Part shown: positions 9,910 through 21,520 of the stretch, one piece after another
How positions within the stretch are numbered: the stretch's first letter is position 1
Layout of the letters: every line of letters begins with the position of its first letter
Source: Phoronis australis
Lineage: Eukaryota > Phoronida > Phoronidae
Direction of reading: 5' to 3'
DNA length: 22,152 bases
Assembly: GCA_002633005.1 (NCBI GenBank)
Contig: NMRA01000122.1
Coordinates: forward strand, 705,238-727,389
Notes under the pieces: generated by a model
What the model was told of the DNA's origin: nothing
The model's input: only the letters and a program-made list of their open reading frames with translations
The model's database searches: none
Translations under genes and position numbers: made by a program

Positions 9910-11521
9910 GCATTTATGAACCTTGACAACAATCCCATAAAATTCACTATTGGGTTTACCATATATGGTATTGGTCAACTGTCTCAAGCACCCTACAATT
10001 CTGGAATGTCCATTTGGTAATCTAGTTTACTGTTAAGTTCTTCAAAGCACTGTGGATACACCCTAAGGGCCACTGACTCAACTCAAAGCCAAAACAAGAT
10101 GGCATAAACATCAAGAATCTGATAGCAAAGTAATGATGATAATACTGATATTAAAATCAATACACTTGATTAATATTACATAATTTATTTCATGACTCAG
10201 TATCTAGTTATTTGCTTGATAACAATGCCCAGATGTTTGAAATTTTAAAATCAGGTTTTTTCTTAAAAGTTCGTGGTGATTCCTTACTATAAAGGCAGCC
10301 AGTCAAAGTGAACTAAGTTGTTTCGTTGCTTGGCACTGTCAAAATAGCCAACACGAGGAGTGTGTACAAGCTGACATGAAAAAACCAAGGGCTGACCACC
10401 TAAATGTATGCAAGGACTGAGGCAAATTGGAGGAATAACCTCTCTAGACTCAGCATTTGGAAATGAAATCAAGTGCAGGATTGCTGTGCTAGATGAGTTG
10501 AACATATCCAGAAATGTTGAGCTTTATTACACAACTGGTGTGTTTGCATTTCTCTCCTGTCCTTCACTGAGAAATAGCTCGACATTCATGGTTGCTTTTG
10601 ATTGATTTTAAGCGTAAACCTAAGTTGGTTTTGTAAAGCTTTTTAATTGTTTCAAGTTTAAGATTAATTAACTGATTGAAATCCCTTGCCTTTCTCTGTG
10701 TGTACCTGAAAGTTGTTGCGTTCCAGGATGCAGTGGGTTCTTGAATTGTATGGAGTTCCGTTTCACTGATTTCTAGTGATTATGACTAGGTTCGTTGGAG
10801 TTGGCTCATTCATGTCACGAATGCAGCATTGTTCACTGATGCCACAGTTAATGAAGTGCATAACTAATGTCTGCGTCAAAATTTCTTACTATCAGATTTC
10901 GAAAGGGACATACGTATACGCAGAGATCACGACGGTATTTGCTAAACATGTCCTGCAGAAGAATGTCATACCATTATAATTTCACTTCTCTGCACCTTTT
11001 GCCACCCGCTAGGATTGCTTTTTTTCAAATGTGAAGCGTAGCCAGCAACCATGTACAGGATTACTGTTTGTGTGCATGGTCGTTGACTCTAGTCAGATGT
11101 CAAAAAGAGAGACCTTTATTACCCCCAAGGCAAATAATTACGCCAATTTTTGCAGAAGTAAAGCCAGAGGGGAATGGTATTTTTTTGATAGGCTCCCCTA
11201 ATGTAAAATGGAATGTTTTAAAAACAACTCAGCGTTTTCGAGAACAGTGCACAAAGCATAGTATCTGAAAGTTTCGTGTGAATCCTATCAGCCATTTTTG
11301 AGATACGATGCTCCGAAGTTGGCCAAAGTTGGACATTTTTAGGGCCCTTTGTATATACCTTAAAAATTATTTAACAAATTTATTTCGTGCTTATGAAGGT
11401 AGGCTGTTACCTTAACCTTGATGGGTATAATATGGTTTTGACCAATGCGTTGATATGCAAGCTTCGTAACTGATGATGTTCTAACTCAATCACTGTTGTA
11501 CTTGCAGTTTCATTTTTGTAG

Positions 11522-11600
11522 AATTTTGAAGAAATGCTGTCTAAGGCTGTACCTGATGATATCCGTTTGAACCGAGATTTGACTCTTGATGAACCATTAG
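11522..11600 (+). CDS. GLDC: Glycine dehydrogenase P-protein, exon 2
   Basis: This 79-nt exon begins after the acceptor TTTTTGTAG and ends at the donor TTAG|GTAAGT. It joins exon 1 in phase 0 and leaves in phase 1. It encodes 26 residues from NFEEMLSKAVPDDIRL to the -DLTLDEPL end. This matches the P-protein segment right after the N-terminal RH(I/V)GP motif: an amphipathic helix followed by a VP-x-x-IRL motif. The spacing between GVQ in exon 1 and VP in exon 2 equals that in vertebrate P-proteins, as far as I recall. An upstream alternative acceptor (CTTGCAG at about 11507) would shift the frame and lose the match, so the TTGTAG site is preferred. Strict continuity of the family pattern across the intron is the strongest evidence for the gene model. 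Confidence 0.88.
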
Positions 11601-12195
11601 GTAAGTCTTCTCGCATTTCCAATATGAGCGGCAATTTCCAGAAATGGGCCTCCCTTCAAATATAGGCTCTATGGAAAATTTTCCAATTATGTGCCTATCG
11701 GCTTATCTAGAAAACAAACTTAAGTAAGTGTACTACTGGTATCACAATCTATATGACGTATTGGTCTCATTCAGTGTTGACGCATCTTGCGTAGTTGGCA
11801 CATTTTCCTTTTATAGGTTTGGAAAGTACCCCCCCGGGCTTATATTAAGGGAACTACATAGGTTAACATATGCAATTTTCCCAATATATAACTGTTGCAT
11901 GAAAGTGACTTACAACATAAGACAGTAATTTGGTCTAACACTCCCACTTTACAATTGCCAAATAAAGGTTTAGTTGTGTAGTTAGTAGTACATCACTGTC
12001 TAGAAATAATTTGTACAAATTTCCTCAGTAAGTAGTAGTTTTGCTTACATTCTCAGATACTTTTTTCCTTTGCTGAAATGAGTTTTACTTATTTTCCAGA
12101 AATAAATTTTTGGAGCGTAAGACCAAATTTCCGTCAAGTCTTAAGTCATTTTTCATGAGACACCTGGGGGTTAGTACTAGAAACTCTAGTTAAAT

Positions 12196-12319
12196 GCGGT
12201 AAAAATTCTCAAGTTTGGGACAGTGAAAAATTAATTATTTTGTTCAAAGTCGGAGCTTGTATCGAGTTTTAGTAATATGTGTTACTGATTGTCCCAAATT
12301 CAAGAATTACCATCACGCG
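12196..12319. repeat. 124 bp imperfect inverted repeat
   Basis: The left arm GCGGTAAAAATTCTCAAGTT, followed by TGGGACAGTGA, pairs with the right arm TTGTCCCAAATTCAAGAATT, followed by ACCATCACGC. The arms of about 30 bp enclose roughly 65 bp. This fits a small, old MITE. No target duplication is visible. Confidence 0.55.
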
Positions 12320-12340
12320 ACAAATGATAATTCGGTAATG

Positions 12341-12434
12341 GTCAGTTATAGCGTGCCTGCATTTTGAGAACTAGTTTTCTCCTACTACTGAATAATGGGC
12401 TTCAAACTGATTCTCAAAATACAACCACGTTATG
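12341..12434. repeat. Palindromic MITE, diverged copy
   Basis: The arms GTTATAGCGTGCCTGCATTT (continuing TGAGAACTAGTTTT) and AAACTGATTCTCAAAATACA (continuing ACCACGTTATGA) enclose a short spacer with AATAATGGGCTTC. The same order and spacer (AATAACAGGCATC) recur at 21068-21163, so these are two copies of one hairpin family. Confidence 0.7.
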
Positions 12435-13434
12435 AAATTGTTGCTTCTGCAGCTATTTTCAATGATTATATGAAGTGCTAAGTCTGTATTGAGACTGTTG
12501 ATATAAAACTCATCCAATATTTGAGAAAAATGATGAACATCAATATCCCCGTGTTCTACTTTTAAGAATCAAGTAAATTCAATTTCTTTATGAATTTCTG
12601 TGACCTTAATTTGATAGGCTATCCCAAACAGGAGAGTTTTGCGCAGTCATTTGCGATTCACTAGCACCTGAGATGTTTTTTATCTTGGCGTATGTTACAT
12701 AAACAGTGAGCATTATAGGTACTTATGTATCATTTGAGCAATTATTTCTCTTAAAACATTCAATTGCATTGGTCGCTTTATTGAGAATTGCAATTCGCAA
12801 TCTGGATGTTGCAGTTTGACTCTTGGAACTTGATACACTAGTTGATGGAATTTGACCCCTGTACCTGGCTTAAGAGCAATTGAGGATCAAAGAAATGCAA
12901 TCAGCATACTGTACTGAAATGACATGTATTTCAGTTGGTAACATGCATTTGAATGATCAGTTTTGAACATTTGTTACAAAGTGTGGTCAGAGTGCAAAGG
13001 TATATGGCATATTCAAGATTACAAGGTGTCAAACAAAACTAAATGATCCATTCCCATACCCTGTGTATACATATATCCAAAGCAAGGCGTGTATGTTCTG
13101 ATGTCCACACACAAATTTATGTGTTGTGCATCACCAATCTACTGGGTCACTCTTTCATTTAATTAATGGGCTACTCTGTGACTGAGGATATGATATGCTC
13201 ACTTGCACTGCGCTAAGCAACTCTATTATGGCTCAGTTTCACATTTCCTTTGTAACTTGTCTCCAAGCATAAAATTGGATGGCCTGAGTATAGTCAGACT
13301 GACATTAATGGAGAGCCCTTTCTTGACCAACACCAGCCATTTGCTGACCCATTTTTTCACAGTTGGGTGCTATTGTATGAGCAATTCTAAAATTATTTCC
13401 CCCCAAATTATATTGTATTTGTCCCCTGATAGTC

Positions 13435-13493
13435 GGGTGTGCGAAATAAACTAAATATAGGAACTGCCTGGTTTTTGGGTGTGCGAAATAAAC
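13435..13493. repeat. Direct repeat of GGGTGTGCGAAATAAAC
   Basis: The 17 bp GGGTGTGCGAAATAAAC occurs at 13435-13451 and, identically, at 13477-13493, a period of 42 bp. The intervening sequence is not otherwise repeated. It is probably a local duplication or fragments of a longer repeat. Confidence 0.7.
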
Positions 13494-13786
13494 CGAGCAG
13501 CCAACCACCAGTAACGGCCCATTTGTGAATTTCACCACCTGTTAACAACAGGGTATGAAGGGAATTTGAATATACAATGTTTATACCTTAGTAACAGGTA
13601 AAGACAGTTAGTTGAACAGGCCTGTAATGTCAAGTTTAAGTATAGGGTTTTGTGTTGACTGCGTTCGAATTCAGTGATGTAAGAATTTCCACTCCGGCAA
13701 ATGAAGTAAGTGAAGGACAAAATATTGTTCCAATTAATTATATGTGTGCAAAACAGGCAGAGAATAACTATTCTAATGCTCTGACA

Positions 13787-14326
13787 CAGGCCTTTATCCA
13801 GGATTTTGAAAATAGGGTGCCCAAAATGGGGTTCCCAATATTCCAGGGCGTCCATGATTCCGACGCGTAACCCCCCACCCCCAGCAATACCCCCAAACAC
13901 ACTGATTTTTTTACAAAAAATGCATAGATCAAGGTTTTTACATATAAGTTTATAAAACAGCCTTCTATGGTGAGCATTTTTACTAAAAAAAACTGTGTAG
14001 ACCAAGACTTTTACAATGCTGTCAATCAAGTGTCAAAATAGCAACAATGCATATACTTTGTATATACCTTGTATATTTCTTCCTGCTTTGAAAAAAGAGC
14101 CCCCACTGTGAGCCTTCAGAGGCTTCCAAGTATTCATTACAATGTGTGAGTCCAAACATGAAAGGTTCCTATAGACAGTGGGCATCCAAATGATACATTG
14201 GGCGTCCTTGCCAGGGCGTCCAAATTAGTGCTAGGGCGTCCAAATTAGTGCTAGGGCGTCCAAATTAGTGCTAGGGTGTCCAAATTAGTGCTAGGGCATC
14301 CAGGACATACGCTGCATAAAGGCCTG
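13787..14326. mobile_element. 540 bp hAT-type MITE with a perfect 8 bp target duplication
   Basis: Both sides carry CTCTGACA (13779-13786 and 14327-14334). Directly inside, the left end is CAGGCCTTTATCCAG and the right end is the complement of CAGGCCTTTATGCAG, so the 15 bp inverted repeats differ at one base. An 8 bp target duplication with ends starting CAGG is characteristic of the hAT superfamily. The interior has no transposase and carries a 20 bp tandem array near its right end plus related GGGCGTCC words at about 13844 and 14199. It depends on a transposase encoded elsewhere. Confidence 0.88.
14214..14293. repeat. Four tandem copies of a 20 bp unit
   Basis: The unit GGGCGTCCAAATTAGTGCTA is repeated at 14214, 14234, 14254 and 14274; the fourth copy has GGGTGTCC. 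A fifth begins GGGCATCCAGG and merges into the MITE end. GGGCGTCC also occurs before the array. There are no spacers, so this is a minisatellite inside the hAT MITE. Confidence 0.95.
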
Positions 14327-15215
14327 CTCTGACATTGCATTCATTTTTGAAAGTACAACTGGTTAATATTTCAGTCTTTGTAAAATTACTGCTACAATTA
14401 TTTACAAATACAAAATAAAAATATGTAAAGGAAGGTTAAAGTACATGTTAAGGTGGTCGTGGAAGGTGACAGCCATGCCGTATATACCCGTGGTCTGACT
14501 CTTAATAACTCTTTTAATATGTTGTCATACCACTCATATTTGCTTCAGTATGTCTACAGGTAATAATGACATGTCTCTTATTCTATGTCTAAGTACTAAA
14601 ATGCTCCTCACTATTGTGATGATGATTTACAACTTGGTTTTCTACAACCTTTTCTGTATCCATAGCGATGCTTTGTCTCTCTGCGGCTGTAGTTTGAGAT
14701 CAAAATCACATTTCCTCATATCAGGAACCATTATTTTACTTTGTCATCATAAGTAGATGTACTGTACTATTCCTTAACTGTTGACAAAGCTTTATGATTG
14801 AATTTCTGACCGAGTAATGACCCTAGTGGTGACTGAGAACTCAAGAGGTTGTGTAATTCAAACTAGCTTGTTTGCCAACTTAAAAGAGAATACTTGGCCA
14901 TCTTTCAGTCTTGACAACAGTAAAAATTTTCAGTTATACCTTATGTATACATTCCTATGGGAATCCAGTGCTTTTTTAACACACCTGAGCCCCAGCCCAT
15001 CAAAGTCCTTGTGCTTAGCCAAGAATGATCTATTGTTGGGCAGGCTTGATTAAGTGTGGTCTTATCTGTACATAAACTGAGGAAACAACTGCAGCCTTAT
15101 TTACAAAAAACTTTAAACCTAAAATTTGGATGTTTTTCAGAACACAAATTACCACAGTTGTGTGTTTGATTTTTGGAAATTTGTGAAGTAATTCCCAACA
15201 GTTTTAAATGGCTTC

Positions 15216-17315
15216 CAGGGCTCGACGCTATTAAAATCGCCAGGTCGCATTTTGCGACCTAGCCAAAATCCCAGGTCGCATTTTCAAAATCCAGCTCGCA
15301 TTCGTAAATGCCAGGTCGCAAAATTTTCCCGCCATTTTTACGCGCCAAAATAATTTTTTTAGATCGTCGAGAAAATGTTTAGATTATGCTCTTACCTGCA
15401 GCGTTAAATACTCACAAATTTCGGATCTCAAAATTGACTTCATTCATGCAGGTACGGCCTTACTGTTCTTCACGACCGCCATTGAAAGACTCTAGAGCGC
15501 AAGGCAAGTTGCCGACGTGAAAGTTGAATCAGTGCTCTCTAACTGACTTGTGCATTCGAGTAGCTAAATTTGCGATGTGAAAAGGGAGAAAATTCCCGTT
15601 GAAAAAGTATCCGGGATTTTGTTAGATCTGGCCTGCTACTGACTGTTATCAAAGTCGTTAACGATTCAAACTAACTCGGGTAATGGCGAGTTTGCTCCTC
15701 AATACCTTCCAAGTACGGGAAAAATACTAGTTGGTCAGTCACAAAGCGACACGCATGTCACTAGTGTTAACTTTCTTTCCGAGGTATAAAACAAAGTCTG
15801 GATTTGGTTTTTACATATTGTGAAAAGACGTTTTTGAACACTGAAGTTGTGTAAAATGAAAGTGACACACCATATAAGCTGCGTGTCAATTTTAAACCAC
15901 ACGCGGTCGTTTGTAGTGCGCTATGATGGACGCTAGCTTGAACTGTGAGCGCTTCATTGGAAATTCTCAAAATTTAAGGGTGGACTTTTAATAGATCAGT
16001 GAGCGCTTATTATGAAACACTTTAAAGGTAGGGAGTAGGCTTGTGCGTGAGCATAGTCGTTAACCTCAGTTTTTGCGGTAATAAGATATTAAAACGCTGC
16101 AATGGTAAGAGACGTTATAATAATGCGATTTTGCGAGGCAAACTCCATCTAGTAGGGGCGACTTTCTGGATACCGTTACCACCTAAATTGTACCCTTTTT
16201 AGCCACCCGGAATGATTTTGTTTTTAACTGCCCGCTTCAGCCAGAACAAGGTTGTTTCTATAGGAGTCTGAACATTTTACGGCGACGGTGGTTCGGGGAG
16301 CGAAAAGTTGTCGGGGGGATGTATAAAGAGAAGAATGGAAAGTTCGCTAACTTGAACCACAATTTCGCATCTAGTGCCCGTTTAGTTGCAATAGCTGGCT
16401 ACGGGCATAGAATACAGGGTTTACAGAACGTCGACCTCGGGAAACATCGGAACAGGACGGTATACTCTTTCATTTGGGACTGTCGCTGTTCTTTGCAGTG
16501 GTGCGCACGCGTGAGTTCACGCACTTGAATTGCTGGAGTAGGCCAACACTTTACGTTGGCAACAACATGTGAAAGACAAATCATATTTCGCGCACGTAGC
16601 CCCAGAAACAAGTAAAGAGTTTGAGAATTTTTTGGCAACTGAAAGTAAAGACGTGACCGTCATTTGGCGATTAATAAGGTTGTCATTTTCACTTTGGCTT
16701 TCTTAATACGATAAAAAGGAGAAGCACATCTCAGTCTAAGTCACGATTGTCTGCCGGGACCGCTTGCGCGCTAACGGTGCCGCAGTGCGATATCAGGGAT
16801 ATTGTCGTGGATATTTGGTACATGTAAGGACATCTTATGTGAAAAATAAACATTTTTGTCCACCACAAAGTTTGGTAAGTTGATCGCTTAAGAATTAGTA
16901 GAAACATCGTTGTTTGTGAAGTTTTATCACGTGTTAAGCAGTGGCCGAAACTTTCTTTGTCTTTGGCGAATTCGGTAATTTACAAAAGTGGCCGAAAATG
17001 TTAGCCAATGAAACGCGTCAAAGATCGATTCTGCATATCCCATGTTCACGCAACTTGCTTACAAGTCATCGGGAGGGCTGTTCTCGGTTAGTGTTCTTTT
17101 GAACTTGGATTTGGCAACAACCAAATAACAGTCGGATTAACAAGCACTGCTTTGTATTTGTCAGGTATCTGTTGAGAAGTGTAAAAACTCAGCTCGCATT
17201 CGTTGGAAATTCCAAGTCGCATTTTGCGACTTGATACGAGCTGACAAAAATCTCAGCTCGCATTTCAAAATTTCAGGTCGCAAATGCGACCTGCAGCTCG
17301 TTATGTCGAGCCCTG
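15216..17315. mobile_element. 2.1 kb inverted-repeat element flanked by GCTTC
   Basis: The left end starts CAGGGCTCGAC and the right end closes GTCGAGCCCTG, a perfect 11 bp inverted repeat. GCTTC stands directly outside both ends (15211-15215 and 17316-17320), an apparent 5 bp target duplication. About 100-120 bp inside each end is packed with AGGTCGCA or AGCTCGCA words, about ten in total and in both orientations. These include three short palindromes: AGGTCGCATTTTGCGACCT (15242-15260), AAGTCGCATTTTGCGACTT (17214-17232) and AGGTCGCAAATGCGACCT (17275-17292). The interior (about 15340-17180) has no recognisable transposase and looks richer in CpG than the surrounding intron. The ends recall hAT-type elements, of which some produce 5 bp duplications; that placement is tentative. 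Confidence 0.8.
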
Positions 17316-18124
17316 GCTTCTGAAGACTGACTTGCTGACTGTTGATGGTTCTGGTCTCTACTCCGAATAACTTTCAGACCTGCGCTCACTAGACTAAAAA
17401 TGTCTACCAGCATCAGTTTCAACTAAGTTTTCTTTTTTATACTGTTCAAGGGTTCTTAGACAAGAGTAAGCCACAACTGAGGAGTTATCATTTCTCAAGT
17501 GATGTGTAAAAAAAGAACAAACCCCCCATTATGTTTGCTAGTCTCAGATGAATTTTGTTTGTTGAAAAGTGAACCAAGTAAAAAACTGCACCACCGACAC
17601 AATTTAGAAAACAAGAGACCAGATCTCATTATGCTTTTTACCTTATGCTTGCACTTCATTCGTTTAGGATTATCCATATTAAACAGAGATAAAGTCATTG
17701 TAAACCTGTCTGGATATTTAGAATGTAAAGTGCTGTAACTGCAGATCTTACCCAGGATGTCTGGGGTAGCTCTCTGTTGTTGGGCTGCCATATTGGGCAT
17801 TGCACTAGGTAAGGTTTTACTGTTATTTCGGAGTAATATACGTGTTGGTCCTCGCTGTTCTGTATTTTAAAAATCAGTTACTAATGTTGGCCCATAATAT
17901 GATAAATGGTCACGTGATGTAGACATGTTAGTTTGTTGCTCGAATTTGGTAATATGAACCCGTTTCTCTGGACAGGTACTGAAATGAATGGAAACAACAA
18001 ATATGGTATTTATGTGGTCATTTCCTTCCAAATTATGGATAGGTAAATGTTTTAATCCTGTGGAGTCACACCAATCAGTTTGTCAGGAACCTCTCTCCTG
18101 AGCTAGATGTGTTTGTGGTTTTCT

Positions 18125-18190
18125 CAATCTAGTGTGTTCATTCAAGTGGAATTCTAGATTGAAATGAGTGGCAAAATGCCAGTCATTTCA
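18125..18190. repeat. Two small adjacent hairpins
   Basis: CAATCTAG (18125-18132) pairs with CTAGATTG (18154-18161). It is followed by AATGAGTGGC and GCCAGTCATT, which pair with one mismatch. Both are short and may be chance or the core of a decayed MITE. Confidence 0.3.
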
Positions 18191-20956
18191 GTGGCAATAA
18201 TGGTAGCGTTTCAGTTTCAGTCACAGCTTTTCCTCTTGTGCCTGTTGTCTTACGTAGTAGAGGATTGGCTCCAAACATGCTTGCAAAAATGCCCACAGTT
18301 TTGAGGTAACTCAAACTGCCCTTGAGCCAGAATGAGTGACCCTTGTAGTTATTCACTGTTGTTTTTTTCTGCTGTTAAAATTGATTGTCAGTTTGTGAAG
18401 GTGGTACAGGAAGTATTTTTTGGTGGCCCAGGGTTAAGTAACTAAACATTAGAAAGCACGTACTACCATCCTGTTCTGAGCAGAGCTTGGTCGCAGGTCA
18501 CGTAGGTTAATTTACTGTACTCATAGATTACTTGGTGTCATTTGGTGCAATCTTCTGCAACCCAAGAATGAGGCTATTGTCGAGGATCATTTATTTTTAT
18601 ACATGTACTGTTGCAGTCATTACATTAAATAATTTTAGGTTCAAACAGAGTAAGGAGAGCTTGAACGTAATTTTCTATTCATGTTTCTTTCCACCCCCTG
18701 CTTAATATTGGTCACATCTATGGTTGTGTTGTAGTATGAGTATTTATTTTGATGTTAAATCCCTGTAAATCTGTGACTTTTGATTTTAAATTCAGTGTTT
18801 TAAAATTGCATAGCTGGAGCAAAACAGTTATTCATAACTGCAGAATTTTACCAATATGACACATAATGGCGGACACGTCAAATTTTATTTTCTCATTTTT
18901 ATAAAAGATGTTAAGCATGAATTAAATGCATTTCAACGTTCCAGTCGTGAGTGATAGCTACTACTGGAACATTATATGAGTAACCATGGGAATTCACAAT
19001 TTAAGAATATATTGAAAATATGAAAAAGTTCAATTTTTAGACTTTTTTCTGCAAAATTCAGATGAGATTTTACTATGTTATAAGTTGGATATAAACAATG
19101 CTTGGACATGGAATGAACTGTGTTCATTTATATTAAAAGTGCCTAACTTCCTTGTACTTGATGTCATACAAGTTATCAGGTTGTCCTCAGATCTATATCC
19201 AATGGTCAGACACCACAGGTTACCTACAGGTCAGCTCATGGTTTATAATTCTGCCTAATCGAAACACAAGAAGTCCTGTTGGGGCACTCCATTTGGTCAA
19301 TCTGTTATCTGTTGACTGCATTGATTCTGTTGTGTGTAAATAAACCCCATCATGTAGTGCTGTCTGAAGCCCTTTCTTTCTGGTTCACATTTTGGGCCAG
19401 GGCCCTAAATTGTCTAGTTTTTTAACGTGTCGAATTACGTCTCTTTCGCAGTCAAGAAGTCTTTGAAAGTGAAAAATTGAGAGAAACGGAAAATACTTTT
19501 TCATGAAATTAATCATTGATTTAACAGTCTTAAGTGGTGTGCTTAAATTGTCCAGAACTGAAAAACAAACTTTCTGGACATATTTTGAATTGTTGTGTGC
19601 AGATGAACAATGCAGCATCTGGTGCTACTGATGTGGGCAATGTTTGTCACAACTTAAGCAGTTTTCACTGACCATCAATCTATAATCTTGCATGTTTTAA
19701 GGGTCATGTGGACTGAGACCATTTGTGTTAAAGTTTGCAACAACTGAATGTATGAGTCTCTAGTTCATTCAATGGTTGTGTATTGTCTCGAAATTTAGCA
19801 GCTGCAACCAACTAGTTATAATCTTCAGGTTATTTGGTAGTGTTGATAAATTCATAAAATTGTCAAAAATAGCTACTGTCGAGCATACCATGCTATAGTG
19901 CATAACATTGAGGCAAGTGATCGTTTGTTGCTGATCGTAACTCTTGAATTTGAATATTTCCTATTTCTAAAATTTTATACAAGCTCAGACCTTGAGCAAA
20001 ATAATAAATTTTTGTTGTTCCAAATTGGAGAATTTTTGCGTTTGATTTCTGTTCTGTAACGTGAGCGACTTATCGATTTCCGTTAACCCGAACATTTTAA
20101 TTCTCTGTGTACATTGAAAGAAATTGTGAATTCCTGTTCGATTGGTACCATGCCTACAGAATGAAGACAATTTGACAAAGTTGAGTATTAGGACAAATGC
20201 AGCCGAGTAGCTGCCAGCTGAGCTATCGTCCTTAAGTGAACTACAGGTTAGATTACCCTTACTTTTGTTTGGTTGTAAATAATGTAACTTTAGTACACAC
20301 TGTTAGAATGAGCCAATGAGATAGATTTGGTGTTGTCAGGTGATGCAACAAATAATTTTTATTGCCTTCCAAAGTTAATCAGCTAATCACATAGTTCACC
20401 TTGGTATGTTATGAGGATTTACCATTACCAGGTAAATGAACTCCAACAGATGAGACATCACCTGCCCTTAGGGCCACCACAGACAAAGGGCTGTGAGCTC
20501 AACTGAGCTGATAGCTGGTGAAGGTCAGTAGTACAGAAAAGGAGACTGCTGCCACTACAGCTAATGGATGTTGAGAATTGTAAAGAAAACCAAAGGGAAA
20601 AATCTAAACATTTATTTAAGTAAGCAGAAATTGAAATAATGCCCAAATTAAAAATGTTCAGTTTTCGTTGATTTATGAATTCACTAGGATTTCATTTGTC
20701 ACTTACAAAAAAGGAACAAGTGATATCATCAACATCTAGACATTGTAATGCAGAAAATAATCTACGTAACATACCACAGAATAATTTAGCACATCATTGA
20801 AAATATGAACACCTGACAGACCAAAAACATTGCAGAAATAAATTTCACATGCTAGGTCAACCTGACCGCTCAGTAGCCCACCAAAATATTGACGTCATTC
20901 ACTTAAAGCAAGATAGGTGAGCTAGATGACGAACATTTGAGTGGCAGTCTCAGAGC

Positions 20957-21512
20957 TAGTGTGCGGTTGCATAAAACAGTCACAAATAAAGTACTCAACT
21001 AAATTCCCTCAATTTATTGCATATTTGTGCACTTATGAAAATGCCGGTTGTCCTTTCTTTGGTGATGGTCTGATATAACGTGCCCAAATTTTGAGAACCA
21101 GTTTTCCCCACTAAATAACAGGCATCAAACTGGTTCTCAAAACGCGGGCACGTTATATCAGACTTATGATTGCCCTTTCTTTTACTGTTTTAGTTTCATT
21201 ACTAAGTCGATGGTGGGCTTCGGTGCAAATCAAGAGTGAACTCTACCTACCTTGAATTCTCGATATTATCAAATTAAATAGGAATCGTTTCTTGCAACGC
21301 CTGAAATTTAAGGTCTACCGGTATGTTCCTATTCATTTTCACTGAATTCAGGACTCAGTTTTTGGATACATATATATAGAAAATGTCACAAGTTAAAGAG
21401 GAGCTTATAATTATGATTAAAAAATATGACATCTGTGAATAAAGAAAAATACAAATATACACTAGATTTAGTGAACTTAGTTGAGTCCCTATTTGTGACT
21501 ATTTCATGGATC
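20957..21512. mobile_element. MITE copy 1 of the GTTGCATGAAACAGTCCC family, interrupted by a palindrome
   Basis: The left end GTGTGCGGTTGCATAAAACA, then GTCACAAATAAAGTACTCAACTAA in sense, is mirrored by the right end ACTTAGTTGAGTCCCTATTT, then GTGACTATTTCATG. The 96 bp palindrome at 21068-21163 lies inside. The right half (about 21340-21512) is homologous in inverted orientation to the left half of copy 2. The right end appears cut or mutated after TTTCATG. No target duplication was found. Confidence 0.65.
21068..21163. repeat. 96 bp palindromic MITE, well-preserved copy
   Basis: The left arm begins GTCTGATATAACGTGCCC and the right arm closes with GGGCACGTTATATCAGAC. With the inner parts (TTTTGAGAACCAGTTT and AAACTGGTTCTCAAAA) the arms are about 36 bp and almost perfect. 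The spacer is about 22 bp. It lies inside another MITE copy (20957-21512), so it inserted later. Its long near-perfect arms would fold into a stable hairpin as single strand. Confidence 0.8.
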
Positions 21513-21520
21513 TGAGGGAT

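Larger units (their letters stand above)
7205..11521 (+). other. GLDC intron 1 (4,317 bp)
   Basis: The intron runs from the donor GTAATG to an acceptor with a moderate pyrimidine tract (TTTCATTTTTGTAG). It has no coding segment I can support; open stretches at 7515-7745, 10408-10605 and 11068-11268 resemble no known family. It holds a TTAA-flanked MITE (8660-8803), a larger MITE with an internal tandem repeat (about 9438-9909) and a run of 13 C (about 8167-8179). I recognise nothing in 7205-8650, 8810-9430 or 9910-11520. Confidence 0.8.

Noticed and set aside
13532-14029. 165-codon open frame on the minus strand
   Set aside because: It crosses the left end and target duplication of the hAT MITE, so it joins unrelated sequences and is not an ancestral gene.
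14214-14293. CRISPR-like regular repeats
   Set aside because: The units are contiguous with no spacers and lie in an animal transposon, so this is a minisatellite.
19152-19343. Possible third GLDC exon
   Set aside because: The translation lacks the expected P-protein motifs and flanking splice sites do not give a fitting frame.
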